Shown: positions 25,589 to 34,800 of the stretch, piece after piece
Numbering within the stretch: the stretch's first letter is position 1
Layout: the number at the start of each line of letters is the position of its first letter
From: Burkholderia savannae
GTDB taxonomy: Bacteria; Pseudomonadota; Gammaproteobacteria; Burkholderiales; Burkholderiaceae
Direction of reading: 5' to 3'
Length of the DNA stretch: 64,000 nucleotides
Assembly (NCBI RefSeq): GCF_001524445.2
Contig: NZ_CP013417.1
Coordinates: 2,914,001-2,978,000, forward strand
Notes under the pieces: generated by a model
What the model was told of the DNA's origin: nothing
The model's input: only the letters and a program-made list of their open reading frames with translations
The model's database searches: none
Program-made: the position numbers and the translations under genes

Positions 25589-26128
25589 TCATTGCCGCAC
25601 GACGCCGCACGCGAGCGCGGGCCCCGCGCCGTGCTGCGGGAACGCCGGGTCGCCCGGATCGCGGTGGACGAGCACCGAGCGGCCGAGCACCGAGCGCACG
25701 CCGTCGAGCGCGACGTCCGGCGCGACGATGAAGCCCGCCGCGACGCCGTTCGCATCCGCGTGGATGTTGCCGAGATCGCCGCCGACGCGCGCGCCCGCGC
25801 GCAGGCGGTCCGCCGCGGGCGCGAACACGGCGCCCGCGCTCGAGCCGTCGGCGGCGTTGCAGTCGCCGCGCTCGTGGATTTGCAGCGCGTGATCGGTGTT
25901 GGGCGGCAAGCCCGCGAAGTTGTACGTGACCTGCACGCCGTCGGGCCGCTCGGCGAGCGTCACGGTGCCGCGCGCCTGGCTGCCGACCGTCGGCTGGAGC
26001 AGCGCGTCGGCGCGCTTTTCGTGTTGCGATGCAAAAGTGGTGCAGCCGGCCAAAAGGCCGATGGCGGCCAGGACAAGCGGCGCATTGAGCGCGAGCCACC
26101 CCGGCACGCCGTCGAGTCGTCGTTTCAT
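25589..26128 (-). CDS. SodC-like (Cu/Zn superoxide dismutase family) lipoprotein lacking most metal ligands
   Basis: A 179-residue lipoprotein: lipobox LLAGC with C29, then a Cu/Zn superoxide-dismutase fold. Landmarks are HALQIHERGDC (80-90), GGDLGNIHADANGVA (116-130), GRSVLVH (149-155) and LACGVV (172-177), with C90 and C174 placed to form the family disulfide. By my alignment with human SOD1, the first copper histidine is Q83, the bridging histidine is V101, a zinc histidine is V115 and the active-site arginine is A171. Only H85, H155 and D118 remain. It is therefore either a non-enzymatic relative (as in YojM-type proteins) or it binds metal in another way. The ATG start gives a proper lipoprotein signal. 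Confidence 0.8.
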   Translation of the reverse strand: MKRRLDGVPGWLALNAPLVLAAIGLLAGCTTFASQHEKRADALLQPTVGSQARGTVTLAERPDGVQVTYNFAGLPPNTDHALQIHERGDCNAADGSSAGAVFAPAADRLRAGARVGGDLGNIHADANGVAAGFIVAPDVALDGVRSVLGRSVLVHRDPGDPAFPQHGAGPALACGVVRQ

Positions 26129-26259
26129 GCGATCCTCATGCCGGGCGGAACGCTCGGACGAGCGCCCGCCGGGCCGGTAAAGGGGACCTTCGGGAAAGTC
26201 GTCATGATACCGTGACTCGCCACGCCGCCGACACCGTCCGACGCGGCCCTGCCGGGATT

Positions 26260-27348
26260 TTACGTATTTTGTACAACGATCGTCGGAAACTTCGACGACA
26301 TGTCCCGCGCGCGCTCGGCGATCGCGATCGCGACGCCCCGCGCGATCGCGCGGTAGCGCTCGGCGAGCTTGCCTTGCGGGTCCGCGACGACGGTCGGCGC
26401 GCCGCTGTCCGCCTGCTCGCGGATGCGGATGTCGAGCGGCAGGCTGCCGAGCACGGTCACGCCGTACTCCCGCGCCATCCGCTCGGCGCCGCCCGCGCCG
26501 AACACGTGCTCCTCGTGCCCGCAGTTCGAGCACACGTGGATGCTCATGTTCTCGACGATGCCGAGGATCGGGATGTTCACCTTCTCGAACATCTTGAGGC
26601 CCTTCTTCGCGTCGAGGAGCGCGATGTCCTGCGGCGTCGTGACGATCACGGCGCCCGTCACCGGCACGCGCTGCGCGAGCGTGAGCTGGATGTCGCCCGT
26701 GCCGGGCGGCATGTCGACGATCAGATAGTCGAGATCGCGCCAGTTGGTCTGGCGCAGCAGTTGCTCGAGCGCCGACGTCGCCATCGGGCCGCGCCACACC
26801 ATCGGATTGTCCTCGCCGACCAGAAAGCCGATCGAGTTCGCCTGCAGCCCGTGGCCGACGAGCGGATTCATCGATTTGTTGTCGGGCGACTCCGGCCGCT
26901 CGTGAATGCCGAGCATCGTCGGCAGCGACGGACCGTAGATGTCGGCGTCGAGGATGCCGACCGACGCGCCTTCCGCCGCGAGCGCGAGCGCGAGGTTCAC
27001 GGCCGTCGTGCTCTTGCCGACGCCGCCCTTGCCGGACGCCACCGCGACGATGTTCTTCACGTTCGGCAACAGTTGCACGCCGCGCTGCACCGCATGCGCG
27101 GCGATTTCCTGCGACACGGCGACGCGCGCGTCGCGCACGCCCGGCACGGCGGACAACGCCGCGGCGACCCGCGCGCGCGCGTCGTCGAACTGGCTCTTGG
27201 CCGGATAGCCGAGCACGATGTCGGCCGAAACGGTGTCGCCGTCGATCGTCACGTTGCGGATGCCGCGGTGCGCCGCGTACGGGCGGCCGGTGTTCGGGTC
27301 GACGACTGCCGCGAGTGCGGCGTCGACGAGCGCCCTGTCGATACTCAT
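26260..27348 (-). CDS. apbC: Iron-sulfur cluster carrier ATPase ApbC/Mrp
   Basis: A 362-residue P-loop protein of the Mrp/NBP35 family that carries Fe-S clusters to target enzymes in the cytoplasm. Residues 1-80 or so are the MIP18-like domain; the deviant Walker A motif GKGGVGKST has its lysine at K112; the CSNCGHEEH sequence provides the CxxC pair for the bridging cluster between two monomers. The ATG at 27348 is preceded by CGGAG. It is divergent from the OmpA lipoprotein gene, with the convergent-strand SodC-like gene following at 131 nt. Confidence 0.95.
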   Translation of the reverse strand: MSIDRALVDAALAAVVDPNTGRPYAAHRGIRNVTIDGDTVSADIVLGYPAKSQFDDARARVAAALSAVPGVRDARVAVSQEIAAHAVQRGVQLLPNVKNIVAVASGKGGVGKSTTAVNLALALAAEGASVGILDADIYGPSLPTMLGIHERPESPDNKSMNPLVGHGLQANSIGFLVGEDNPMVWRGPMATSALEQLLRQTNWRDLDYLIVDMPPGTGDIQLTLAQRVPVTGAVIVTTPQDIALLDAKKGLKMFEKVNIPILGIVENMSIHVCSNCGHEEHVFGAGGAERMAREYGVTVLGSLPLDIRIREQADSGAPTVVADPQGKLAERYRAIARGVAIAIAERARDMSSKFPTIVVQNT

Positions 27349-27720
27349 CGAAACTCCGTGGGAACGTCGCTCAAAATCGCCTAAAACGTCAACTACCTTC
27401 AAATATCAGGGCGAAAAGCGAGAAAAGTGAAAGAATTTATTGCACGCCATTGCGGAAAGCCGACTTGCGGAGCAATCTTCGCGGGCGGCGCGCTTCGGGG
27501 CCACATCGGGGCCACACCGCCTATATTGTAGAGGCTGGGGCGCGCTTGGTCCTAACAGCCATCCTGGCGAACGGGGCTTGTCCGCAATCGCGGCAGGCCC
27601 GGCCGCCCGGAGCAGGACTGATCGATGCGCTCGCGCCCGCACAGCCGGCGCGCGGGCAACCCCCGCCGAAAGAGCGGTTCTTTTTTGTTCTTGTCGAGTC
27701 ACTCAAGAGAGGAAACCAAG
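27349..27720. other. Divergent apbC / OmpA-lipoprotein intergenic region
   Basis: A 372-bp spacer. TATATT at 27522-27527 is a plausible -10 element for the rightward gene. Just upstream are two head-to-tail copies of TCGGGGCCACA (27495-27505 and 27506-27516), an 11-bp spacing that would put two binding sites on the same face of the helix. A GAGAGGAAA ribosome-binding site precedes the OmpA-family start. No small gene is evident. Confidence 0.5.
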
Positions 27721-28368
27721 ATGAATACCAAAATCGCGACGCGCTTGTCCGTTTTCGCTCTCGCCGGCGCCCTGCTGGCGGGTTGTGCAACCCCGCAAGG
27801 CACCAACACGGCTGTCGGCACCGGTACCGGCGCCGCGCTCGGCGCGGGCATCGGCGCGCTGGCGGGCGGCGGCAAGGGCGCCGCGATCGGCGCCGGCGTC
27901 GGCGCGCTCGTCGGCGGCGTGACGGGCTACAACTGGCAAGCGATCAAGAACAAGCTCGCGCCGTCCGCGCAACAGACGGGCACGCAGGTCACCGAACAGC
28001 CGGACGGCTCGCTCAAGCTGAACGTGCCGAGCTCGGTCACGTTCGCGACCGACCAGTATGCGATCACGCCGGCGTTCACGCCGCTCCTGAACGACCTCTC
28101 GTCGACGCTGAACCAGAACCCGCAGATCACCGCGTCAGTCGTCGGCTACACCGACAGCACGGGGTCGGCCGCGCACAACCAGACACTGTCGCAGAATCGC
28201 GCGCAAAGCGTCGTGAACGCGCTGTCGCAGCGCGGCGTCGCGGGCGGCCGCCTGTCGGCGCAAGGCATGGGCGCGTCGAACCCGATCGCCGACAACGCGA
28301 CGGAAGCCGGCCGCGCGCAGAACCGCCGCGTCGAGATCTACCTGCGCGCTCCGCAAGCGGCGCAGTAA
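27721..28368 (+). CDS. OmpA-family outer-membrane lipoprotein with glycine zipper
   Basis: A 215-residue lipoprotein (lipobox LLAGC, C22). Residues about 30-70 are a glycine-zipper stretch rich in GxGxGxG repeats that may embed in the outer membrane. Residues about 100-210 are an OmpA C-terminal domain with the peptidoglycan-binding pattern SVVGYTDSTGS, LSQNRAQSVVNAL and NRRVEIYL. It should anchor the outer membrane to peptidoglycan, as the Pal/YiaD family does. Single gene with a strong ribosome-binding site; a long structured 3' region follows. Confidence 0.93.
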   Translation: MNTKIATRLSVFALAGALLAGCATPQGTNTAVGTGTGAALGAGIGALAGGGKGAAIGAGVGALVGGVTGYNWQAIKNKLAPSAQQTGTQVTEQPDGSLKLNVPSSVTFATDQYAITPAFTPLLNDLSSTLNQNPQITASVVGYTDSTGSAAHNQTLSQNRAQSVVNALSQRGVAGGRLSAQGMGASNPIADNATEAGRAQNRRVEIYLRAPQAAQ

Positions 28369-28536
28369 TTTCGACCGCCGGAGAATGGCGCGCCGAGCCC
28401 CGCCGGACAAGGCTTTCGAGGCAGCTCGTAACAACTCGAAAAATTTTTCGAACTTCTTCCGAGCTGCGTAGTCTGTCTTTACGGTACGTGACTGGTGCTG
28501 CCGGCGCGTCACCATTCTCCTCTTGTCGTTGTTGCT
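28369..28536 (+). other. Structured 3' region after the OmpA lipoprotein gene
   Basis: Between the stop codon and the terminator at 28537 lies a stretch able to form a two-part hairpin: outer arms GCAGCTCG (28421-28428) and CGAGCTGC (28460-28467), enclosing an inner 16-bp palindrome TCGAAAAATTTTTCGA (28436-28451). It could be a long 3' UTR or the source of a small RNA sharing the terminator. No open frame with a ribosome-binding site is present. Confidence 0.45.
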
Positions 28537-28565
28537 CCGGGGCAAAGTCCGCCCCGGTTTTTTTT
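28537..28565 (+). terminator. Intrinsic terminator downstream of the OmpA lipoprotein gene
   Basis: A 7-bp GC stem (CCGGGGC 28537-28543, GCCCCGG 28551-28557) with a 7-nt loop, followed by eight T residues (28558-28565). It lies 168 nt after the stop codon, which is unusually far. From here to metG (266 bp) only a TAGAAT -10-like hexamer at 28780-28785 stands out. Confidence 0.92.
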
Positions 28566-28831
28566 GCCCGCACGCAACCGCGCTGCGCCGCAACATCCGA
28601 CCGCCCCGCCGCGTTGCCAGCCGACGCAAACATAGCCGCTTTACGCGCGGCTTTCAATTCGCCGAATATTACGATTCGTGACGCGTGACGAACGCGCCGG
28701 CGAGCGCCGCGCCGCGACCCGGCCGGAAGTGCGCAGCTGCGCGCGGCCGGCCCGCACTTCGGCCAAGCGGCCGCCCTGCTAGAATCGCAGCTTCCCTACG
28801 ATTTTCCCCAAGCAGTCCCTTCAGAGACCCT

Positions 28832-31003
28832 ATGTCCGCATCCGACCTCAACTCCGTGCAGGCAGGCGCGCCGCAAAGCCGGCGCCAGATCCTCGCCACG
28901 TCTGCGCTGCCCTATGCGAACGGGCAGATTCACATCGGCCACCTGGTCGAGTACATCCAGACCGACATCTGGGTGCGGACGATGCGAATGCACGGCCACG
29001 AGATCTACTACATCGGCGCGGACGACACGCACGGCACGCCCGTCATGCTGCGCGCCGAGCAGGAGGGCGTGACGCCGAAGCAGCTGATCGAGCGCGTGTG
29101 GCGCGAGCACAAGCGCGACTTCGACAGCTTCGGGGTGTCGTTCGACAACTTCTACACGACCGATTCGGACGAGAACCGCGTGCTGAGCGAGAAGATCTAT
29201 CTCGCGCTGAAGGAGGCGGGCTTCATCGCCGAGCGCGAGATCGAGCAGGCATACGACCCCGTCAAGGAGATGTTCCTGCCGGACCGCTTCATCAAGGGCG
29301 AGTGCCCGAAGTGCCACGCGAAGGACCAGTACGGCGACAGCTGCGAGGTGTGCGGCACGACCTACCAGCCGACGGATCTCGTCAATCCGTACTCGGTCGT
29401 GTCCGGCGCGACGCCCGTGCGCAAGACGTCGACGCACTACTTCTTCCGCCTGTCCGATCCGCGCTGCGAGGCTTTCCTGCGCGAATGGGTGAGCGGCCTC
29501 GCGCAGCCCGAGGCGACCAACAAGATGCGCGAATGGCTCGGCGACGCGGGCGAAGCGAAGCTCGCCGATTGGGACATCTCGCGCGACGCGCCGTACTTCG
29601 GCTTCGAGATCCCCGGCGCGCCCGGCAAGTATTTCTACGTGTGGCTCGACGCGCCCGTCGGCTACTACGCGAGCTTCAAGAACCTGTGCGAGCAGCGCGG
29701 CATCGATTTCGACGCGTGGATCAAGAAGGATTCGACGACCGAGCAGTATCACTTCATCGGCAAGGACATCCTGTACTTCCACACGCTGTTCTGGCCCGCG
29801 ATGCTCGAGTTCTCGGGCCACCGCACGCCGACCAACGTGTTCGCGCACGGCTTCCTGACCGTGGACGGCGCGAAGATGTCGAAATCGCGCGGCACGTTCA
29901 TCACCGCGCAAAGCTACATCGACACGGGCCTGAACCCCGAATGGCTGCGCTACTACTTCGCCGCGAAGCTGAACGCGACGATGGAAGACCTCGACCTGAA
30001 CCTCGAGGACTTCCAGGCGCGCGTGAACAGCGACCTCGTCGGCAAGTACGTGAACATCGCGAGCCGCGCGGCGGGCTTCCTGCTCAAGCGCTTCGACGGC
30101 CGCGTGCAGGACAGCGCGATGAACCATCCGCTTCTCGCGACGCTGCGCGACGCGGTGCCGCAGATCGCCGCGCACTACGAGGCGCGCGAGTACGGCCGCG
30201 CGCTGCGCCAGACGATGGAACTCGCGGATGCGGTCAACGGCTACGTCGACACCGCGAAGCCGTGGGAACTCGCGAAGGACCCGGCGAACGCGGTCGCGCT
30301 GCACGAAACGTGCAGCGTGAGCCTCGAGGCGTTCCGCCTGCTGTCGCTTGCGCTCAAGCCCGTGCTGCCGCGCGTCGCGCAAGGCGTCGAAGCGTTCTTC
30401 GGCATCGCGCCGCTCGTGTGGGCCGACGCGAACCGGCCGCTGTCGTCCGAGCAGCCGATCCGCGCGTATCAGCACCTGATGACCCGCGTCGATCCAAAGC
30501 AGATCGACGCGCTTCTCGCCGCGAACCGCGGCTCGCTGCAAGGCACCGCCGCGGCCGACGCGGGCGCGGCGAACGGCGGCGGCAACGTCGCGAAGAATGC
30601 GAAAAGCGCGAAGGCCGCGAACGCGACGAACGCGGCGGCGCCCGCCGACGACGATGCATCGCCGATCATCGCGATCGACGATTTCGCGAAGATCGATCTG
30701 CGCATCGCGAAGATCGTCGCGTGCCAGGCCGTCGAAGGCTCGGACAAGCTGCTGCAGCTCACGCTCGACGTCGGCGAGGAGAAGACCCGCAACGTGTTCT
30801 CCGGCATCAAATCCGCGTACCAGCCGGAGCAGCTCGTCGGCAAGCTGACGGTGATGGTCGCGAACCTCGCGCCGCGCAAGATGAAGTTCGGCGTGTCGGA
30901 GGGAATGGTGCTCGCCGCGTCGGCGGCCGACGAGAAGGCCGAACCGGGCCTCTACATTCTCGAGCCGCATAGCGGCGCGAAGCCCGGCATGCGCGTGAAG
31001 TAA
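28832..31003 (+). CDS. metG: Methionyl-tRNA synthetase
   Basis: A 723-residue class I aminoacyl-tRNA synthetase that charges tRNA-Met. The ATP-binding HIGH motif is in [12 protein letters not shown], the zinc knuckle [18 protein letters not shown] holds four cysteines, and the second signature KMSKSRG is clear. After an alanine/asparagine-rich linker (about residues 575-610) comes the C-terminal tRNA-binding/dimerisation domain starting [15 protein letters not shown]. The ATG at 28832 matches family starts; the open frame to 28685 is ignored. Ends in a terminator 24 nt after the stop. Confidence 0.97.
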   Translation: MSASDLNSVQAGAPQSRRQILATSALPYANGQIHIGHLVEYIQTDIWVRTMRMHGHEIYYIGADDTHGTPVMLRAEQEGVTPKQLIERVWREHKRDFDSFGVSFDNFYTTDSDENRVLSEKIYLALKEAGFIAEREIEQAYDPVKEMFLPDRFIKGECPKCHAKDQYGDSCEVCGTTYQPTDLVNPYSVVSGATPVRKTSTHYFFRLSDPRCEAFLREWVSGLAQPEATNKMREWLGDAGEAKLADWDISRDAPYFGFEIPGAPGKYFYVWLDAPVGYYASFKNLCEQRGIDFDAWIKKDSTTEQYHFIGKDILYFHTLFWPAMLEFSGHRTPTNVFAHGFLTVDGAKMSKSRGTFITAQSYIDTGLNPEWLRYYFAAKLNATMEDLDLNLEDFQARVNSDLVGKYVNIASRAAGFLLKRFDGRVQDSAMNHPLLATLRDAVPQIAAHYEAREYGRALRQTMELADAVNGYVDTAKPWELAKDPANAVALHETCSVSLEAFRLLSLALKPVLPRVAQGVEAFFGIAPLVWADANRPLSSEQPIRAYQHLMTRVDPKQIDALLAANRGSLQGTAAADAGAANGGGNVAKNAKSAKAANATNAAAPADDDASPIIAIDDFAKIDLRIAKIVACQAVEGSDKLLQLTLDVGEEKTRNVFSGIKSAYQPEQLVGKLTVMVANLAPRKMKFGVSEGMVLAASAADEKAEPGLYILEPHSGAKPGMRVK

Positions 31004-31027
31004 GCGAGCGCATCGACGCGATAGATC

Positions 31028-31058
31028 CGGAGGGCCGCTTTCGCGGCCCTCCGCGTTT
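31028..31058 (+). terminator. Intrinsic terminator after metG
   Basis: An 11-bp perfect stem (CGGAGGGCCGC 31028-31038, GCGGCCCTCCG 31043-31053) with a TTTC loop and a short CGTTTCT tail. Confidence 0.82.
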
Positions 31059-31093
31059 CTGCGGGAACGTACGCGGCATGGCCCAGTCGCATG

Positions 31094-31205
31094 CATCGCG
31101 CATCGCGCATCGCGCATCGCGCATCGCGCATCGCGCATCGCGCATCGCGCATCGCGCATCGCGCATCGCGCATCGCGCATCGCGCATCGCGCATCGCGCA
31201 TCGCG
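31094..31205. repeat. Heptanucleotide array CATCGCG x16
   Basis: Sixteen perfect head-to-tail copies of CATCGCG. Because the unit is 7 bp, all frames stay open in places and code for 7-residue repeats, but none shows a start signal or protein-like composition. It is therefore treated as a non-coding array between metG and the convergent tamB. Confidence 0.95.
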
Positions 31206-31240
31206 TTTTGCGTTTTGCGTTTTGCGTTTTGCGTTTTGCG
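31206..31240. repeat. Heptanucleotide array TTTTGCG x5
   Basis: Five perfect copies of a different 7-bp unit follow the CATCGCG array without a gap and share its trailing GCG. Related GTTCGACG and TTCGCG units continue to about 31275. Confidence 0.92.
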
Positions 31241-31363
31241 GTTCGACGTTCGCGGTTCGACGCTCGCGTTTCGCGCCACGTCCATGTGCGGCGCTGAGCG
31301 CCGAACGCCTCACACCTCACGCCTCACCGGCTACGTCGCGCGCCGCGCTTCACGCTTCATGCG

Positions 31364-31618
31364 TCACGCCTCACACGTCGGGCATCCCCTGCCGTGCCTC
31401 GCCTTCACGCTCGTGACGAAGCTCAAATATCCGAAGCCCGGAATCGTCTCGATCGACGTGAAGCCCGCGTCCGCCAGCATCGCCGACAACTCGCGCGACG
31501 TGTACTGCTCGCCCTGGGTCCAGCCGATCACCATCCGGCTGTACGCGGCGGCGGCGAGCGGCCCGCTCTTGTCGTCGCGATAGAACATCCCGTGCGGCAC
31601 GCTGCGCCAGCGCCGCAT
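31364..31618 (-). pseudogene. Remnant of a SAM-dependent methyltransferase (C-terminal end)
   Basis: The last 65 or so codons of this minus-strand frame read like the C-terminus of an O-methyltransferase: DDKSGPLAAAAYSRMVIGW, then YTSRELSAMLADAGFTSIE and a closing strand. The SAM-binding domain is absent from the sequence upstream (31619-31824), which shows no matching protein in any frame. The start codon of the open frame has no ribosome-binding site. I read it as a decayed fragment left between metG and tamB; a functional 84-residue protein is unlikely. Confidence 0.6.
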
Positions 31619-31824
31619 TCGAATCGAGCGCGCGCAGTCGCGCGTGCCTCACGCGCCGACACAACGATGCGAAGATTAATTTCCTCGATGAATGTCAAGC
31701 GGGCGCTTACGCGGCGGCGCGCGCCGCGCAAGCGATGCATGAAGCGGCGCACGCATCGCGCCCGTCGTGCAACGGGGCGGCATCGCACGCCGCCGGCGGC
31801 GCGACGAACGCCGCGCCGCACGCG

Positions 31825-34800
31825 TCACCACCAGCGATCGAAGCGCCGCGTGTAGTTGAGGTCGACGCCCTGGAACGTGCCGCCATACGCGGATATCGCC
31901 CAGAACCGCGTCAGGTTGATCGTCGCCTTGAACGCGTTGCTCGCTGACTGCAGCCCCTGCTCGTAGCCGAGCACGAAGCGCTCGTTGATCGCCTTCGACA
32001 CGAGCACGACCTGCGGATCGGTCAGGCCGACGTCGCTGCGGCCGACCGACACTTCGTCGAGCCCGACCGTCTGCGCGACGCGCTTGCCGGTCGCGCTGCC
32101 GAGAAGCGCGAGCGCCGTCGTCATCGCGTTCTGCTGGCCGAGGTTGTTGCCCTGATCGGTGCCGTGGCCGAACAGGAGCCACGACAGCTTCTCGTTGTCG
32201 TTGACGTTCGGCTCGGACACGAGCCTGACGGCGGGCGACTGCACCGTGCCCGTCACTTGCACGCCCGCCTCGACTTCCTGGTTGCGTCGCATCGCGAGAA
32301 TGTTGATGCCCGGATTCGACACCGGCCCGTTGAACGTGAAGAAGCCGTTCTCGATCGAGAGCTTGCGGCCGAACGACGTATAGGTCGAGCCTTCCGTCAC
32401 GCGCACGTTGCCGACCGCGCGCAGCGGCACGCCGGGCGCGCTCATCACCGTCACCGTGCCGGCGAGCCGCAAATCCGCGCCGTGGCCCTTGAAGCGGAAG
32501 TCGCGGCCGAGCCCGATGTCGATGTTCGCGCGCGGCGCGAGCGACGGCGCGGGCTTCTCGGTCGCGGGCGCGGGCTTCGCGATCGCGGTGCCCGTCTTCG
32601 TCTCGCCGCGCTCGAGGCTGCCCGGGCGCACGATCACGACGTCGTCCGACAGATGCGGCGCCGCCTCTTCCGGCAAATCGAACAGCGCGCGATCGACGGC
32701 GAACTTGCCGTTGATCGCGATGCCGCCGCGCGGCGCGTCGTTCTCGACGACCGCCTTGCCCGACAGCGACAGCTTACGGTCCGGCGCGGCGAAAATCTCG
32801 AGCCTGTCGGCGACGATGCTCGCCGTCAGGTCCGGCTCGCTGCCGTCGAGCCGCACGCGGCCGATCGCGCGCAGCGTGCCGTCGCCGCCGTGGAACTCGA
32901 CCTGCTGGAACTCGACGAGGTTCTCGGTCAGCTTCACGCGCACGATTCCGCCCTTCAACTGCACGCCCTGGTCGACGAGCGTCGCCGACAGGTTGTCGCC
33001 CGTCAGCGCGCCCGAGAGCTTCGGCTTCGCGGGCGTGCCCGCGACGGTCAGCTTCAGCGCGGCGCGGCCGTCGAGCAGATAGCTCGGGCCGAACAGGCCG
33101 CCCGTCGATTGCAGCGCCGGCACGTCCGCGTCGACGCGGCCCGTGAGCGGTCCGTCCTCGGCAATGCCGAACACGCCGTCGCGCAACGCGAACGGCACTG
33201 TGACGTTCGCGTCGAGCGTGCCGATGCGGCTCGCCTTCGCGTGAGCGGTGGCGCTCAGCCGGTTGCCCGGCACGAACGTCGCGCGCGCCGACAGATCGCC
33301 GATGCCGAGCGACGCGACGCCGCGCCCAGTCTCGATCGTCACGTCGCCGCTTCGGCGCCGGATCTGCGCGTAGCCCGCGGCGGTGTCGCCGAGCGTCACG
33401 TCCCAGTCGCCATCGAGGATCAGGTCGGTACGCAGCGGCGAACGCTTGCCCGTGAGCTCCGCGCGAATCTCGAGCGCGCGTGCCACCGACAGGTTCGTGA
33501 TCGCGCCCGCCGTGCGCAGCCGGCCGCGCTCGAGCGCGAACGATTTCAGATCGAGCGTCGCGCCTTCGACGGACAGCTTCGCCGCGCTCAGCGTCAAGCG
33601 CTGCGCGCCCGCCGAGATCGCGAGCGGCGAATCGAGCGAGATCGACGGCGTGCCGCGATTCGACAGCCGCGTGACGGTGCCGTCCCAGCGCATCCCGTCG
33701 CGCGTTTCGACGACGCCGCCGTTCGCCGCGACGGCGAGATTGATCACGCGGCCTTCGGCGATGCCGACCGCGGTCGCGTCGAACGCATGCTTCGCGCGCG
33801 TGCCGGTCAAATGCGCGGACAGCGTCTTCAGGCTGATCGAGCCGAGCGCGATGTCGTTCGCGTCGGCGGTGAACACGAGCGCGCCTTTCGCGCCGTCGCG
33901 AATGTCCGCGCGGCCTTGCGCGGAACCGATCCGGTTCGCGCCGAACACGACGCCCGTCGCCGTGTAGTCGGCGACGACATTCGGATGCGCGAACGAGCCC
34001 GTCAGCTCGCCGTTCGCGCGCACGAGGCCCGCGAGGCCGAAGCCGAGGCGCTCGAGCTGCGGCGCGTCGACGTTGAAGCGCAATCGGTCGCCGGGCGCGC
34101 CGAAGCTGCCGCGCAAATCGACCTGGTTGCCCGCGATCGAAAGATTCGCGTTGCTCGGCAGTATCCGCGCGCCCGCCATCTGCACGGTGCCCTCGCCCGT
34201 CATCGGCAGGCCGTCGTAGACGCTGTCGCCGAGCTTGAACTGCGCCTTCGTCGAGAAGCCGGGCGCGAGCGCGCCCGTCGCGGCAAGCGTGCCGCTCACG
34301 CGCGCCGTGCCCGCACGCGGGCCCGCGGCCTGCGCGATCTTCGCGCCGCCGCCCTTCGCGGCTTGCGCGCCCTTTGCGGTTTTCGCGCCTTTGCCGCCGC
34401 CCGCCTTCGCGCCGGCCGCCGCCAGCGCGAGCGGATCGAAATCGACGAGCCTCGCCTTCAGGTCGTACGTCGAGCGCGCGTCGTGCTCGAGCACGCCCGC
34501 GAGCTCGACGCGCCCCTTGCCCGCCGTCACGCGCGCGTCGGCGATCGTCGTCTGCTTCGCATCGAGCTTGATCTTCGCCTTCGCGCCGAGCGCGAGCTTC
34601 GCGTCGGCGAGGTCGAAGTCGATCGTCTGCACGCCCGGCTCGAGCGCGACGCCGACGGGGCCCGCGAGCCGCGTCGGCCGCAGCGCGGCGACGAACGCGT
34701 TCAGATCGAGATTCGCGACCTTCAGGTCGAACTTGCCGCGGCCGTTCGCGAGCGCGCCGCCGCCCGTCACGCTGCCGTCGCGGATCGTGCGCACGGCGAG

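Noticed and set aside
26129..26797. N-terminal extension of the SodC-like protein
   Set aside because: It overlaps apbC and is not protein-like. The lipoprotein signal starts at 26128.
31094..31205. Possible CRISPR array
   Set aside because: The units are contiguous with no spacers and are only 7 bp long. No cas genes are present anywhere in the window.
30796..31320. Open frames through the CATCGCG array on both strands (7-residue repeats such as RDARCAM or ASRIAHR)
   Set aside because: A 7-bp repeat is open in several frames by construction. There is no ribosome-binding site, no conserved protein, and the frames run into metG or the terminator.
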